DNA of 64,000 nucleotides, from NCBI GenBank assembly GCA_902785925.1, contig CADAAI010000003.1, positions 61,164-125,163 of the forward strand, in the 5' to 3' direction. Origin of the DNA: an uncultured Bacteroidales bacterium (lineage in GTDB: Bacteria > Bacteroidota > Bacteroidia > Bacteroidales > Muribaculaceae). The notes beneath the pieces were generated by a model that saw only the letters and a list, made by a program, of their open reading frames with translations, was not told the origin of the DNA and did not search any database. Of the stretch, positions 32,680 to 41,930 are shown in pieces. Made by a program: the position numbers and the translations under genes. Numbering within the stretch: position 1 is the stretch's first letter; each line of letters opens with the position of its first letter.

Positions 32680-35082
32680 ATGGTAAGACGGATGATAGTG
32701 TGGGCGCTTGTGGCAGTGGCTGCTTTGGGCGCAAAAGGCGAGACAAAAGTACAGGAGCTGAGCAAAAATTGGCAGTTCAGCCGTGACAAGGCTAACTGGC
32801 AAGAGGTTACGATTCCTCACGACTGGGCGATTAGCGGCCCGTTTGACAAGAAATGGGACCTCCAGGTGGTCGCTATCAAGGAGAACGGCGAGGAGACCGA
32901 AACCGAACACAGCGGCCGCTCAGGCGCACTGCCCTGGATAGGCGAAGGATATTATAAGACACAGCTTGTGCTTCCAGAGGGCACCGAGCGCGCCGAGCTG
33001 CTCTTTGACGGAGCAATGAGCGAGCCCGTGGTGTATCTCGACGGCAAAGAGGTGGGTCGATGGGCCTACGGCTACAACGCCTTCAGGGTTGACATTACGC
33101 CATACATCAAAGACCCTTCTTACAGAGGCGAACTTGAGGTTCACCTGAAGAACGTGGAAGAGAGCAGCCGCTGGTATCCCGGCGCTGGATTGTACCGCCC
33201 AGTTAAACTTATCACCAGCGGCCGTGTAGGCTTTGACACATGGGGAATGAACATTCGCACCGTAAAGATAGAGAAAGACACAGCGCTGGTCGCCGTAGAT
33301 TCGAAGCTCAACGGATGTGTGATAGGCGATCATCCTGTGATCACAATGGAGATTATAGACCGTAACGGCAAGATAGTTGCCGAAACCCAAAGACGCATTG
33401 CCGCCGATGGCAACTGCCGCATGGAATTCAAGATTATCAAAGCAAATCTGTGGTCGCCCGAATCGCCATATCTATATAAGATACACACCACTGCAGCGCT
33501 CAACGACGAAGTGGTGGATGAACGCGTGGATAACCTGGGAGTGCGCACCGTAGCATTTAACAAAAAGAACGGCTTCCAGCTCAACGGAGTGACACGCAAA
33601 TTCAAGGGTGTGTGTCTGCATCATGACCTTGGTCCACTTGGCTCAGCCGCCAACAAGGCCGCCATGGCACGTCAAATCAAAATGATGAAAGAGATGGGTG
33701 CCGACGCTATCAGGACGTCGCACAACATGCCGTCGACATGGCAGATGGAGCTATGCGACAGTCTGGGCATGATGGTGATGGCCGAGAGCTTCGACTGCTG
33801 GAAAGACCCGAAGGTGAGGAACGGCTACAACCGCTTCTGGGACGAGTGGTGGAAGAAAGACATCTATAACCTGATTATGAATCATCGCAACCACCCGAGC
33901 ATAGTGTTGTGGAGCGTGGGCAACGAGATTCCAGAGCAGTGGAAAGAAGAAGGTGCTGAGCGCTATGCAGCACTGGTTCACTGGTGCCACACCATCGACC
34001 CAACCCGTATGGTGACCTGCGGCATGGACAACCCAGATGCCGACATCAAGTGCGGCTTTGCACAGCAGGCCGACGTGCCAGGTTTCAACTACCGCGTACA
34101 CCGCTATGAGGACTGCATCAAGCAGTTGCCTCAAGGCTTTGTGCTTGGCAGCGAGACAGCCTCGACCGTGAGCAGCCGTGGCGAATATTTCTTCCCCGAT
34201 ACTTGTGGCATAGGAAAGGAGTATCCGAATGGACAATGCAACAGCTATGATCTCGACCATCCCTGGTGGAGTAACCTTCCCGACGATGACTGGCGCTTGC
34301 AAGACGACTTCGACTGGACAATTGGCGAGTTTGTGTGGACAGGCTTCGACTATCTTGGTGAGCCCTCACCTTACGATGCCTACTGGCCCTCACGCAGCAG
34401 CTACTATGGCATAGTTGACCTTGCCGGTCTGCCTAAAGACCGTTACTACTTGTATCGCAGTCATTGGAACAAAGATAGCCACACCATACACCTACTACCA
34501 CACTGGACATGGCCCGATCGCAAAGGCAAGGTTACACCAGTGTATTGCTACACCGACTACCCTAGTGCCGAGCTCTTTGTCAACGGTAAGAGTCAGGGCA
34601 AAATCACAAAAGACCCAACCACACGCCTTGACCGTTATCGCCTGCGCTGGCGTGACGTGGTGTATGAGCCAGGCGAGATTAAGGTTGTGGTTTATGACGA
34701 AAACGGCAATAAGGCTGGCGAGAAGAGCGTGAAGACGGCAGGCAAGCCTAAACGTCTACAACTCGATGCTGACCGCAGTGTGCTGAATGCCGACGGCAAC
34801 GACTTGGCATTTATCACTGTGAGTCTTATCGACAAGAAAGGCACCTTGCTACCCGATGCCGACGATGACCTACAATTTACTGTTGAGGGCGCAGGCACCT
34901 TCCGTGGTGTGTGCAACGGCGACGCCACCTCGCTGCAAGTGATGACTAAGCCACAGATGAAACTATTCCACGGCCAACTTGTGGTTGTAGTACAAACAAC
35001 TGAGACTCCTGGCAACATCATACTGCGTGTGAAGGGCAATAAAAGCTATCTGAATGGAACAATAAAACTAAGTAGCAAGTAA
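32680..35082 (+). CDS. secreted glycoside hydrolase family 2 (beta-galactosidase-like)
   Basis: The protein has 800 residues with a signal peptide at about 1-20. Then come a jelly-roll domain (about 30-180), an Ig-like domain (about 185-290), the catalytic barrel (about 295-600) and C-terminal Ig-like domains. The acid/base is E416 in WSVGNEIPEQ and the nucleophile E492 in VLGSETAS; GVCLHHDLGPLG and RTSHNMPSTW are typical GH2 barrel motifs. It likely removes beta-galactosyl or related residues in the periplasm; the sugar cannot be told from the motifs alone. The M64 peptidase follows 13 bases later. Confidence 0.85.
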   Translation: MVRRMIVWALVAVAALGAKGETKVQELSKNWQFSRDKANWQEVTIPHDWAISGPFDKKWDLQVVAIKENGEETETEHSGRSGALPWIGEGYYKTQLVLPEGTERAELLFDGAMSEPVVYLDGKEVGRWAYGYNAFRVDITPYIKDPSYRGELEVHLKNVEESSRWYPGAGLYRPVKLITSGRVGFDTWGMNIRTVKIEKDTALVAVDSKLNGCVIGDHPVITMEIIDRNGKIVAETQRRIAADGNCRMEFKIIKANLWSPESPYLYKIHTTAALNDEVVDERVDNLGVRTVAFNKKNGFQLNGVTRKFKGVCLHHDLGPLGSAANKAAMARQIKMMKEMGADAIRTSHNMPSTWQMELCDSLGMMVMAESFDCWKDPKVRNGYNRFWDEWWKKDIYNLIMNHRNHPSIVLWSVGNEIPEQWKEEGAERYAALVHWCHTIDPTRMVTCGMDNPDADIKCGFAQQADVPGFNYRVHRYEDCIKQLPQGFVLGSETASTVSSRGEYFFPDTCGIGKEYPNGQCNSYDLDHPWWSNLPDDDWRLQDDFDWTIGEFVWTGFDYLGEPSPYDAYWPSRSSYYGIVDLAGLPKDRYYLYRSHWNKDSHTIHLLPHWTWPDRKGKVTPVYCYTDYPSAELFVNGKSQGKITKDPTTRLDRYRLRWRDVVYEPGEIKVVVYDENGNKAGEKSVKTAGKPKRLQLDADRSVLNADGNDLAFITVSLIDKKGTLLPDADDDLQFTVEGAGTFRGVCNGDATSLQVMTKPQMKLFHGQLVVVVQTTETPGNIILRVKGNKSYLNGTIKLSSK

Positions 35083-35095
35083 GAAGTGATTAGTG

Positions 35096-36388
35096 ATGAG
35101 GATATTATTTAGATATTTGTTGGTATTGCTGGCTCTGTTGTGGTCAACGTCGGGGCAAGGGCAAAACTTTGAGAAATATTTCAGTGACTCGACACTGAGA
35201 ATCGACTATATATTGAGCGGAAACTTAAAGAGTCAGTTTATAGCCGTTGACGGCATGAGCCGTATGCCAGGCTGGTACGGCAAGCGACAGAATCTAACTA
35301 GTTACCCCGTGCACGGAGCTGCCACAATCGACATGCGACTCGCTGCTACTGGCGAACTCATCTATAGCCACACGTTCAGCACCCTGTTTCAGGAATGGCT
35401 CGACCTTGACGACGCAAAGTTATCGCCTAAGGCATTTGAGTGCGTGGAACTGCTGCCCATGCCGCGCGACTCGGTAGTTGTCACCGTGAACCTGTATAAC
35501 CACCGACAGCAAGTGACTTCATCGATAAAGCACAAGGTCTACCCTACCGACATCACAATCGTGCATAAAGGCGAAGGCGAAAATGTACCAGAATATGTGG
35601 TTCTAAATGAGCCAGCACGTTCCGATAAGGTCATCAACATCGCCTTTGTCGCCGAAGGCTACACCCAAGAGCAGATGGACGACTATCTCGTTGATTGCAA
35701 GAAAGGTGTGGAAGGAATCTTCGGTTTTGAGCCCTATAAGCACCTGCGTGACCGATTCCGCGTTATTGCCGTTCTCACTCCGTCGCAGGATTGCGGTCCG
35801 TCAATACCGAGCGAAGGCGTGTGGCACAAGACTGCTATGGGGTCAAGTTTCGACACCTTTGGCATGGCACGCTACCTTACTACACTGCGCATCAAACAGA
35901 TGCATGATGCTATTGCCGGTACACCCTATGAGCACATCATTGTGATGGTAAATACCGACCGCTATGGTGGCGGTGGCATCTACAACACACTAAACCTGCT
36001 GATGACCAAGCACAAGCTCTTCATCGAAGTGCTCGTGCACGAGTTTGGACATTCATTTGCAGGGCTTGCTGACGAATATGCCTATGAAGGCGAGGAACCC
36101 AATGATTTTCCACTTGATGTGGAGCCTTGGTCGCCCAACATCACCACCCTTACCGATTTCAGTAGCAAATGGAAAGACCTGATGCCTAGTGGCAAAGCCA
36201 TCATCAGCACTGCAGATGAGAAGAATTACGACACCGAAACCATAGGCCTTTACGAAGGTGCAGGGTGCGTGCTAAAAGGCGTGTATCGCCCTACCCCCAA
36301 CTGCATGATGAAGACTCTGAAGGTTCCCGTCTTCTGCGCCGTTTGCAACCGCACAATAGAGAGAATTATTGACTTTTACACCAAATGA
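35096..36388 (+). CDS. secreted M64 family metallopeptidase
   Basis: ATG 35096 is preferred to a GTG three bases upstream and gives 430 residues. A signal peptide covers about 1-22. The zinc motif VLVHEFGHSFAGLADEY is at about 313-329. VINIAFVAEGYTQEQM near 180-195 and TDRYGGGGIYN near 288-298 are family signatures of the M64 (IgA peptidase-like) group common in gut Bacteroidetes. It probably trims host or dietary proteins outside the cytoplasm. Its stop overlaps the next gene's start (ATGA). Confidence 0.85.
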   Translation: MRILFRYLLVLLALLWSTSGQGQNFEKYFSDSTLRIDYILSGNLKSQFIAVDGMSRMPGWYGKRQNLTSYPVHGAATIDMRLAATGELIYSHTFSTLFQEWLDLDDAKLSPKAFECVELLPMPRDSVVVTVNLYNHRQQVTSSIKHKVYPTDITIVHKGEGENVPEYVVLNEPARSDKVINIAFVAEGYTQEQMDDYLVDCKKGVEGIFGFEPYKHLRDRFRVIAVLTPSQDCGPSIPSEGVWHKTAMGSSFDTFGMARYLTTLRIKQMHDAIAGTPYEHIIVMVNTDRYGGGGIYNTLNLLMTKHKLFIEVLVHEFGHSFAGLADEYAYEGEEPNDFPLDVEPWSPNITTLTDFSSKWKDLMPSGKAIISTADEKNYDTETIGLYEGAGCVLKGVYRPTPNCMMKTLKVPVFCAVCNRTIERIIDFYTK

Positions 36389-37134
36389 AAAGATTAATAT
36401 TCAGCATATTATTAGGATTGGCACTATTCAGTGCGAGGGCCATAGATATCGATTATAGCAACGATAGCAAAGTGGCTGCCGGTTTGCGTTTGAGTCCGTC
36501 GACATTCCCTTCACTGGATGTGGAGATTACTGCCGAGTATCGTCCTTTCCGCTATGTGGGCGCCAATGCAGGTCTTTTGATCTTAACTCCATTCTCCAAT
36601 AAGATTAATAACAATGTCGAATTCTTTGAATTCGTTGAAGACGAAGACAAAAAATACCTCTGGGAAATCAATAATTTTCGCGATGCCACCTACCGTTTTG
36701 CATTTAAAGCCGGCTTGCAATTCACCACACCAGCAATAATGCTCAGCAAGAATGAAATGGGCCTCTCGCTCAGGTTGTCGCCGGGAATCACAATTCCAAT
36801 ACCAACAAACGAGAGCATAACTGTGAGCAAATTCGAGGTTTTCACAAAAGAGGATATCTTTGGAGATGAAGCCAACGGTTCTACTGAAAGAGTTTTGATA
36901 TTTGACTCCGAAGAAGATATTAAAAACTCTGGCGCCAAGACATTATACTGGCATGCAAGAGCCGAGTTAGTATTGGAATTTGAGGAGCAATGGGAGTTCT
37001 CGGTGGGATACACCTATAGTAATCTCGACATCTATGGTGGTAGCCGAAATATTGTGGTGCATGGCACACCTTTAGTAAAAAGCGAAAAAGAACCAATGCA
37101 TTCTTTCCACCTAGGACTTACCTATAAGTTTTAA
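36385..37134 (+). CDS. outer-membrane beta-barrel-like protein
   Basis: The protein has 249 residues with a signal peptide (LIFSILLGLALFSARA) and alternating strands such as VAAGLRLSPSTFPSLDVEITAEYRPF and LYWHARAELVLEFEEQWEFSVGYTYS. It ends in a strand with a terminal Phe (HLGLTYKF), a usual mark for barrel insertion. No closer family is clear. It is coupled to the M64 gene, so the three genes from 32680 form one operon. Confidence 0.65.
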   Translation: MKRLIFSILLGLALFSARAIDIDYSNDSKVAAGLRLSPSTFPSLDVEITAEYRPFRYVGANAGLLILTPFSNKINNNVEFFEFVEDEDKKYLWEINNFRDATYRFAFKAGLQFTTPAIMLSKNEMGLSLRLSPGITIPIPTNESITVSKFEVFTKEDIFGDEANGSTERVLIFDSEEDIKNSGAKTLYWHARAELVLEFEEQWEFSVGYTYSNLDIYGGSRNIVVHGTPLVKSEKEPMHSFHLGLTYKF

Positions 37135-37137
37135 TAT

Positions 37138-37178
37138 CAAAAAAGGTTCCCTCATTTCAGTGAAGGAACCTTTTTTAT
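37138..37178. terminator. bidirectional terminator
   Basis: AAAAAAGGTTCCCTCA pairs with GTGAAGGAACCTTTTTT around TTTCA. It has A and T runs on both sides and serves the convergent genes ending at 37134 and 37196. Confidence 0.9.
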
Positions 37179-37195
37179 TTAGCCACCATTAAGGC

Positions 37196-38155
37196 TTATT
37201 TATCAATATCAATGATTATGTAAGACTTTGAACCTAGTCCAATAGACTCGGCGTAATCGGTGATGTAGGTGCCGTGTTGACGGTTGATGCGCTCGATGAG
37301 TGGCTTGTTGTCGTCGCCTGGCTTGCCGTTGTAGTTGAACACCTTGTCGAGACACGCCTGATCGACAGCTACGGGATCGAGACTGGCGAGAATGCCCATA
37401 TCTTTAAGCATTGGTGCATCGGGGGTGCCGTCGCAGTCACAGTCAACACTCATGTTATTCATCACGTCGATATAAACAACGTGGCCGCCCATGTAGTTGT
37501 GCACCGCTTGGGCAGCTGCAGCCATCGACTCGAGGAACAGGTCTTGAGTGGGACCAGCAGCAATGTAGTCCTTGGTCCACGCAAGTTGAGCATCGTCGGT
37601 CTTTCCAGCACTATGGATATAAGCTTTACCAGCAGTAGAAGCTACGCCGATGCTTGCGTTTTTCAGAACTCCACCAAAGCCGCCCATGGCATGACCCTTG
37701 AAGTGTGCAAGGTTAATCATGAAATCATAGTTGGCGAGATGACCACCCACGATGTCATATTTAAGATGCTTCTTGTCTTGAATAGGAATGCGAATTTGGT
37801 CATACTCGTCCATGATATCAACGGCAAAGATTGAATCAAAGCCATGCTCGTGAATGGTTTGCCAATGCTTATTCACGTCTTGACGCGAACCTCCATAAGC
37901 TGTATTACACTCCACGATAGTACCATTCACCTCATCGACTAGATTGCGGATGAGAGTGGGCTTGAGATAGTGATTGTTGCCACCTTCGCCAGTAGAAATT
38001 TTCACTGCCACGCGACCAGTAGCCTCAACACCGAGAGCCTTATAAATTTTCACCAAGCCCTCAGGGCTGATGTCACGTGTGAAATAAACTTTACTCTGTG
38101 CCTGTGCCATCACAACCATGAGAGCAACAGCAAGAAATAATAATGTCTTTTTCAT
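37196..38155 (-). CDS. exported DUF362 family protein
   Basis: The protein has 319 residues with a signal peptide at about 1-19. The body matches DUF362: VAVKISTGEGGNNHYLKPTL near 50-69, then NTAYGGSR, and MINLAHFKGHAMGGFGGVLKN near 147-167. The family is thought to bind metal or act with iron-sulfur proteins, but its reaction is unknown. This version lacks the C-terminal ferredoxin domain of longer relatives. It stands alone, with a TATATTTG box on the minus strand at 38188-38195. Confidence 0.75.
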   Translation of the reverse strand: MKKTLLFLAVALMVVMAQAQSKVYFTRDISPEGLVKIYKALGVEATGRVAVKISTGEGGNNHYLKPTLIRNLVDEVNGTIVECNTAYGGSRQDVNKHWQTIHEHGFDSIFAVDIMDEYDQIRIPIQDKKHLKYDIVGGHLANYDFMINLAHFKGHAMGGFGGVLKNASIGVASTAGKAYIHSAGKTDDAQLAWTKDYIAAGPTQDLFLESMAAAAQAVHNYMGGHVVYIDVMNNMSVDCDCDGTPDAPMLKDMGILASLDPVAVDQACLDKVFNYNGKPGDDNKPLIERINRQHGTYITDYAESIGLGSKSYIIIDIDK

Positions 38156-38266
38156 TTTAATGATATTATTTGGTTTATATTCCTGCGCAAATATAATGAT
38201 AATTCCTTTATTCTTTGTAATTTTGCCAAGACAAAATTATTTATAAGACAACTTTTTTAATAAAGA

Positions 38267-39190
38267 ATGATCTACACTCTCATAGCACTTGTGTTGGGCT
38301 TTTGCTCCCCAATCCAGACGGCAGCCAACTCTCGCATGCGCCAGCTCGTTAGTTCGGCGGCATTGTCGACACTTATCTCTTTTGCAGTATCAACTATAGT
38401 GCTCATCATTGTTGCACTAATTGCATCTATTCCACTAATGCCCTCGCCTCAAGCGTTTCATGACGCCCCATGGTGGAGCTGGTTCATTGGCATTATCCCA
38501 CTCATCACCATTACCATCGCCATTCATCTCTTCAAGGAAATAGGCCAACTACAAGTAATGGTGATTCCTATGTTCAGTCAGTTGATCTTCAGCTTGTGCA
38601 TTGACCATTTTGGGTGGTTTGGAGCAAGAGTGATGCCATTGGGATGGCAACGCGCCATTGGTGCCGTGCTGCTGATAGTGGGCGTAACGATGGTGGTCAT
38701 TATCCCTAGACTTAAGAGCAACAACAAAGTTGAGAATGGCGGACTAAGAAAAGTGATGTGGCAACTGGCCGCAGTGCTATCTGGATGCCTCTCGGCTGTG
38801 GTTGGAGCGATTCTTGCCTCTCTAGGACAGGTAATTGGTTCGGCAATCCAAGCCACCACAGTGCTTTTTGCCATTGCCACTGTGATAATGATTATCTTCT
38901 GCTGCATCAACGGCAGCGTTATAAAGATGAGAAAAGCATTCACTACCGATGCTCCCTGGTGGATTTGGATGGGAGGCATACTGGGCGCAATCATAGTCTA
39001 TGGCAATGCCTGGCTCATACCATTGATTGGCGTGAGCGTGTTCATGATGGCACTGCTAATTGGTCAACTCCTACTCAGCCTCCTCATGGAACGTAACGGC
39101 TGGCTCGGAGCACCAAAGAAGCATATCTCATGGACCCAATTTGCTGGTATTCTGATCATGTTAGCAGGAGTTTTCCTGATAAAGTTTTAG
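38267..39190 (+). CDS. duplicated YdcZ/DMT-type transporter
   Basis: The protein has 307 residues with ten hydrophobic segments. YdcZ (DUF606) proteins normally have about 150 residues and five helices; here two copies are joined. DAPWWSWFIGII and FGWFGARVMPLGWQR in the first half match DAPWWIWMGGIL and NGWLGAPKKHISWTQ in the second. It is an inner-membrane drug/metabolite-type carrier of unknown substrate. The -7 box TAATTTTG lies at 38218-38225. Confidence 0.8.
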   Translation: MIYTLIALVLGFCSPIQTAANSRMRQLVSSAALSTLISFAVSTIVLIIVALIASIPLMPSPQAFHDAPWWSWFIGIIPLITITIAIHLFKEIGQLQVMVIPMFSQLIFSLCIDHFGWFGARVMPLGWQRAIGAVLLIVGVTMVVIIPRLKSNNKVENGGLRKVMWQLAAVLSGCLSAVVGAILASLGQVIGSAIQATTVLFAIATVIMIIFCCINGSVIKMRKAFTTDAPWWIWMGGILGAIIVYGNAWLIPLIGVSVFMMALLIGQLLLSLLMERNGWLGAPKKHISWTQFAGILIMLAGVFLIKF

Positions 39191-39228
39191 TTGCTCCAGT
39201 AATTTTTTTCAAAACAAACAACTTATTC

Positions 39229-39807
39229 ATGAGACAATTCAACGAAATTCAGCTACGCGAATTGGAGAAAATGATGAGTGGCAAGCCCTATGACGCAAGC
39301 GACAACACCGAACTGCTCGACATCCTCCAAAAGACACAAGAGATGTGCCGCGACTACAATAACATAAGACCTTCGAATCATGATAAGAAGACAGCGCTGA
39401 TAAAGCGCATCTTGGGAAAAACAGGCGAGCGGCTGAAGGTTATACAGCCATTCTTTTGCGACTATGGCTTCAATATCGAAGTGGGCGAAGATTTTTTTGC
39501 AAACACCAACCTGGTGGTCCTTGATGAAGCAAAAGTGACTTTTGGAAATCATGTTTTCATTGGTCCCAACTGCTCGTTCTATACCCCTTGCCACCCACTC
39601 GATGCTGAGAGCCGTAATGCTGGCAAACAATGGTCACTGCCAATCATAGTGGGTGACAACGTGTGGTTGGGAGGTAATGTGACCGTGTGTCCTGGCGTAA
39701 CGATAGGTGAAGGTGCAGTAATTGGCGCTGGCAGCGTAGTTACTAGCGACATACCGGCAAGAGTTCTTGCAGCTGGAAATCCTTGCCATGTGATTAAAAA
39801 ATTATGA
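39229..39807 (+). CDS. Maa-like sugar O-acetyltransferase
   Basis: The protein has 192 residues from ATG 39229. The N-terminal helices (KMMSGKPYDASDNTELLD) and the left-handed beta-helix with hexapeptide repeats (VWLGGNVTVCPGVTIGEGAVIGAGSVV) match maltose/galactoside acetyltransferases. The catalytic His is in YTPCHPLDAESR. It uses acetyl-CoA on a sugar hydroxyl. It overlaps the next gene by four bases (ATGA). Confidence 0.85.
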   Translation: MRQFNEIQLRELEKMMSGKPYDASDNTELLDILQKTQEMCRDYNNIRPSNHDKKTALIKRILGKTGERLKVIQPFFCDYGFNIEVGEDFFANTNLVVLDEAKVTFGNHVFIGPNCSFYTPCHPLDAESRNAGKQWSLPIIVGDNVWLGGNVTVCPGVTIGEGAVIGAGSVVTSDIPARVLAAGNPCHVIKKL

Positions 39808-40592
39808 TACTTGACAAACTCATATTGAAAGGGTGCAACGAGCACTACATGGCGTTTCAGACACAACGCGGCGAGGTGGTTGCCAGCGATACCTACTCGC
39901 AGTGGAACCTGTGTGACTATACCGGTGACGATGCATTGCGTGTACTCGATGCTCGCATGCAGCTGTGCCAGCAGTTAGACATTGACCTTGACAACCTTGT
40001 AATGCCACGACAAACACACAGTACCCATGTAAAAATAATAGATAGTGATTTCCTCGATGCTGCGATCGAAGAACAAGACTCAGCTATCGAGGGTGTTGAT
40101 GCTCTGGTTACAAACCTTCCAGGAGTGTGCATGGGTGTAAACACTGCCGACTGCGTACCCATAGCCCTTGCCGACCCTACTATCGGCATCATTGCCATTG
40201 CACATGCGGGATGGCGAGGCACCGTGGGATGCATAGCGAAAAAAACAGTTGAAGCCATGTGCAAACTCGGGGCAAAAGCAAGCGAAATCGTCGCGGCGTT
40301 GGGCGTGAGCATATGCCAAAATTGCTTTGAGGTTGGTGATGAAGTGGTGAAAGAGTTTGAACAAGCAGGTTTCAACATCTCGCTAATCATGAAACGCAAC
40401 GACGTTACAGGCAAAGCCCACATTAATCTGCAAGAAGCCAACCGCCAATTGCTTATAAAAGCTGGCGTAGATCCAAGCAACATCACCCTGCCCGACCATT
40501 GCAGCCGTTGCGAGCATAAGCACTACTTCTCGGCACGCCGCCTAGGCATCAACAGCGGTCGCACTTTCACCGGAATAATAATGCAGAATTAA
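39804..40592 (+). CDS. pgeF: PgeF/YlmD-type multicopper-oxidase-fold enzyme
   Basis: The protein has 262 residues. Zinc ligands H72 (RQTHSTH), C117 (TADCVP) and H134 (AHAGWRG) match the family formerly called laccase-domain proteins. Members act as purine-nucleoside phosphorylases/deaminases or editing enzymes for peptidoglycan precursors (PgeF in E. coli). Which activity applies here cannot be decided. It is coupled to the acetyltransferase gene. Confidence 0.85.
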   Translation: MILDKLILKGCNEHYMAFQTQRGEVVASDTYSQWNLCDYTGDDALRVLDARMQLCQQLDIDLDNLVMPRQTHSTHVKIIDSDFLDAAIEEQDSAIEGVDALVTNLPGVCMGVNTADCVPIALADPTIGIIAIAHAGWRGTVGCIAKKTVEAMCKLGAKASEIVAALGVSICQNCFEVGDEVVKEFEQAGFNISLIMKRNDVTGKAHINLQEANRQLLIKAGVDPSNITLPDHCSRCEHKHYFSARRLGINSGRTFTGIIMQN

Positions 40593-40603
40593 TATGACAT
40601 TGT

Positions 40604-40635
40604 TTTGGTGGATTTAAAGGAAATTGCTAATTTTG
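40604..40635 (+). promoter_or_regulatory. promoter of the fucose-isomerase-like gene
   Basis: TTTG (40604-40607), exactly 20 bp, TAATTTTG (40628-40635), a full match to the Bacteroidetes consensus. The start codon is 28 bp downstream. Confidence 0.8.
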
Positions 40636-40662
40636 GGGATTGAATCAAAAAAACATACTACT

Positions 40663-41859
40663 ATGACAACAGCAATTTATACACTCACATCGCAGCTGCA
40701 TGATGAGGCTGCTGTAGATGCCGTTACCCAAGAGTTTTTGGGAGGTCTGGGCATCGAGTACCAACTGATGGGTGGTGACTTTAGAGACTATGGTGGTCAT
40801 GACCTTGAACTGATTTATGTGCGCACTGGCGGCACCGAGGGCATCTTTAAAAATGAACTGCCCCGCATGCTTCGCCAGTCGAAGCAGCCATTCTACCTAC
40901 TAACATCGGGCAAGAGCAACTCACTTGCCGCATCGATGGAAATTCTTTCTTATTTGCGCCAGCAGGGGCTCAAAGGCGAGATTCTGCATGGTTCGAATGA
41001 ATACATCAAAGGGCGCATAACAACGCTGCAGCAGGTGGGTAAGGCTATGCGAGCACTAAACGGCTGCCGCCTTGGTGTGATAGGCGAACCCAGTGACTGG
41101 CTCATCGCCAGCCAAGCTAAACACCGCACTATTGAGGACATGCTAGGCATTGAGATTGTCAACATCGACATGGACGAGCTGCTAATGCTAATCGACCGCA
41201 TACCAAATGATATTGAGAGCGACCTTCTAGAGAAAGCACCTAACGAGGATATACGTCAATCACTGACTGGTGCCGAGCGCATATATGAGGCACTGAAACT
41301 CATCGTAGAAGGCTATGACCTACAAGGCTTCACAATTCGTTGCTTCGATCTCTTGACAGCAGTCAAGAATACAGGTTGCGTGGCGTTAGCAAAATTCAAC
41401 GCTCAGGGTATCGTGGCAAGCTGCGAAGGCGATGTGCCTACCATGGTGTCGATGAAGATAGCACAGGCCGTTACAGGCAAGAGCGGCTTCCAAGCCAATC
41501 CCGCCCGCATTAACCCCGAGACTGGCGAAATGCTCTTTGCACACTGCACCATACCCTTTGACATGGTTGAGAGCTACGAACTTGACACCCATTTTGAGTC
41601 GGGAATCGGTGTGGGCATACGAGGCTTCATGAAACCTGGCCCTGTCACCATTTTCAAGGTGAGCGGAGGACTTGGACGACACTTCGCCGAAGAAGGCATA
41701 CTTGTTGAGAACCAAGGCAATCCCGACCTGTGCCGCACCCAGCAAGTGATTCAACTCAACGACAAAGATGCCGCCAAGTATTTCCTGACCAAACCAATAG
41801 GCAACCACCATATCATAATGCAAGGCAATTACAAGGCCGTGCTTGATGAGATACTTTAA
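40663..41859 (+). CDS. L-fucose isomerase-related protein
   Basis: The protein has 398 residues from ATG 40663. Fold and motifs fit the FucI/AraA-like group: ELIYVRTGGTEGIFK near 47-61, CRLGVIGEPSDWLI near 135-148, and VASCEGDVPTMVSMKI near 256-271. It lacks the length (about 590) and the full metal site of true fucose isomerase. The exact substrate is unknown; a role in sugar catabolism is likely. Confidence 0.7.
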   Translation: MTTAIYTLTSQLHDEAAVDAVTQEFLGGLGIEYQLMGGDFRDYGGHDLELIYVRTGGTEGIFKNELPRMLRQSKQPFYLLTSGKSNSLAASMEILSYLRQQGLKGEILHGSNEYIKGRITTLQQVGKAMRALNGCRLGVIGEPSDWLIASQAKHRTIEDMLGIEIVNIDMDELLMLIDRIPNDIESDLLEKAPNEDIRQSLTGAERIYEALKLIVEGYDLQGFTIRCFDLLTAVKNTGCVALAKFNAQGIVASCEGDVPTMVSMKIAQAVTGKSGFQANPARINPETGEMLFAHCTIPFDMVESYELDTHFESGIGVGIRGFMKPGPVTIFKVSGGLGRHFAEEGILVENQGNPDLCRTQQVIQLNDKDAAKYFLTKPIGNHHIIMQGNYKAVLDEIL

Positions 41860-41860
41860 A

Positions 41861-41927
41861 TAATGCACAATTCATAATGCATAATGGATTTGACATTAGG
41901 GATTGATAATTGACTACTGATAATTGA
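41861..41927. repeat. short ATAATGCA/GATAATTGA-type spacer repeat
   Basis: TAATGCACAATTCATAATGC, ATAATGGATT and two GATAATTGA copies fill the gap between two genes. Similar short tandem pieces lie at 57958-58005 (CTGATAACTCACAACTCATAA) and 32270-32300. They look like the degenerate spacer repeats common in Bacteroidales. Confidence 0.5.
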
Positions 41928-41930
41928 AGA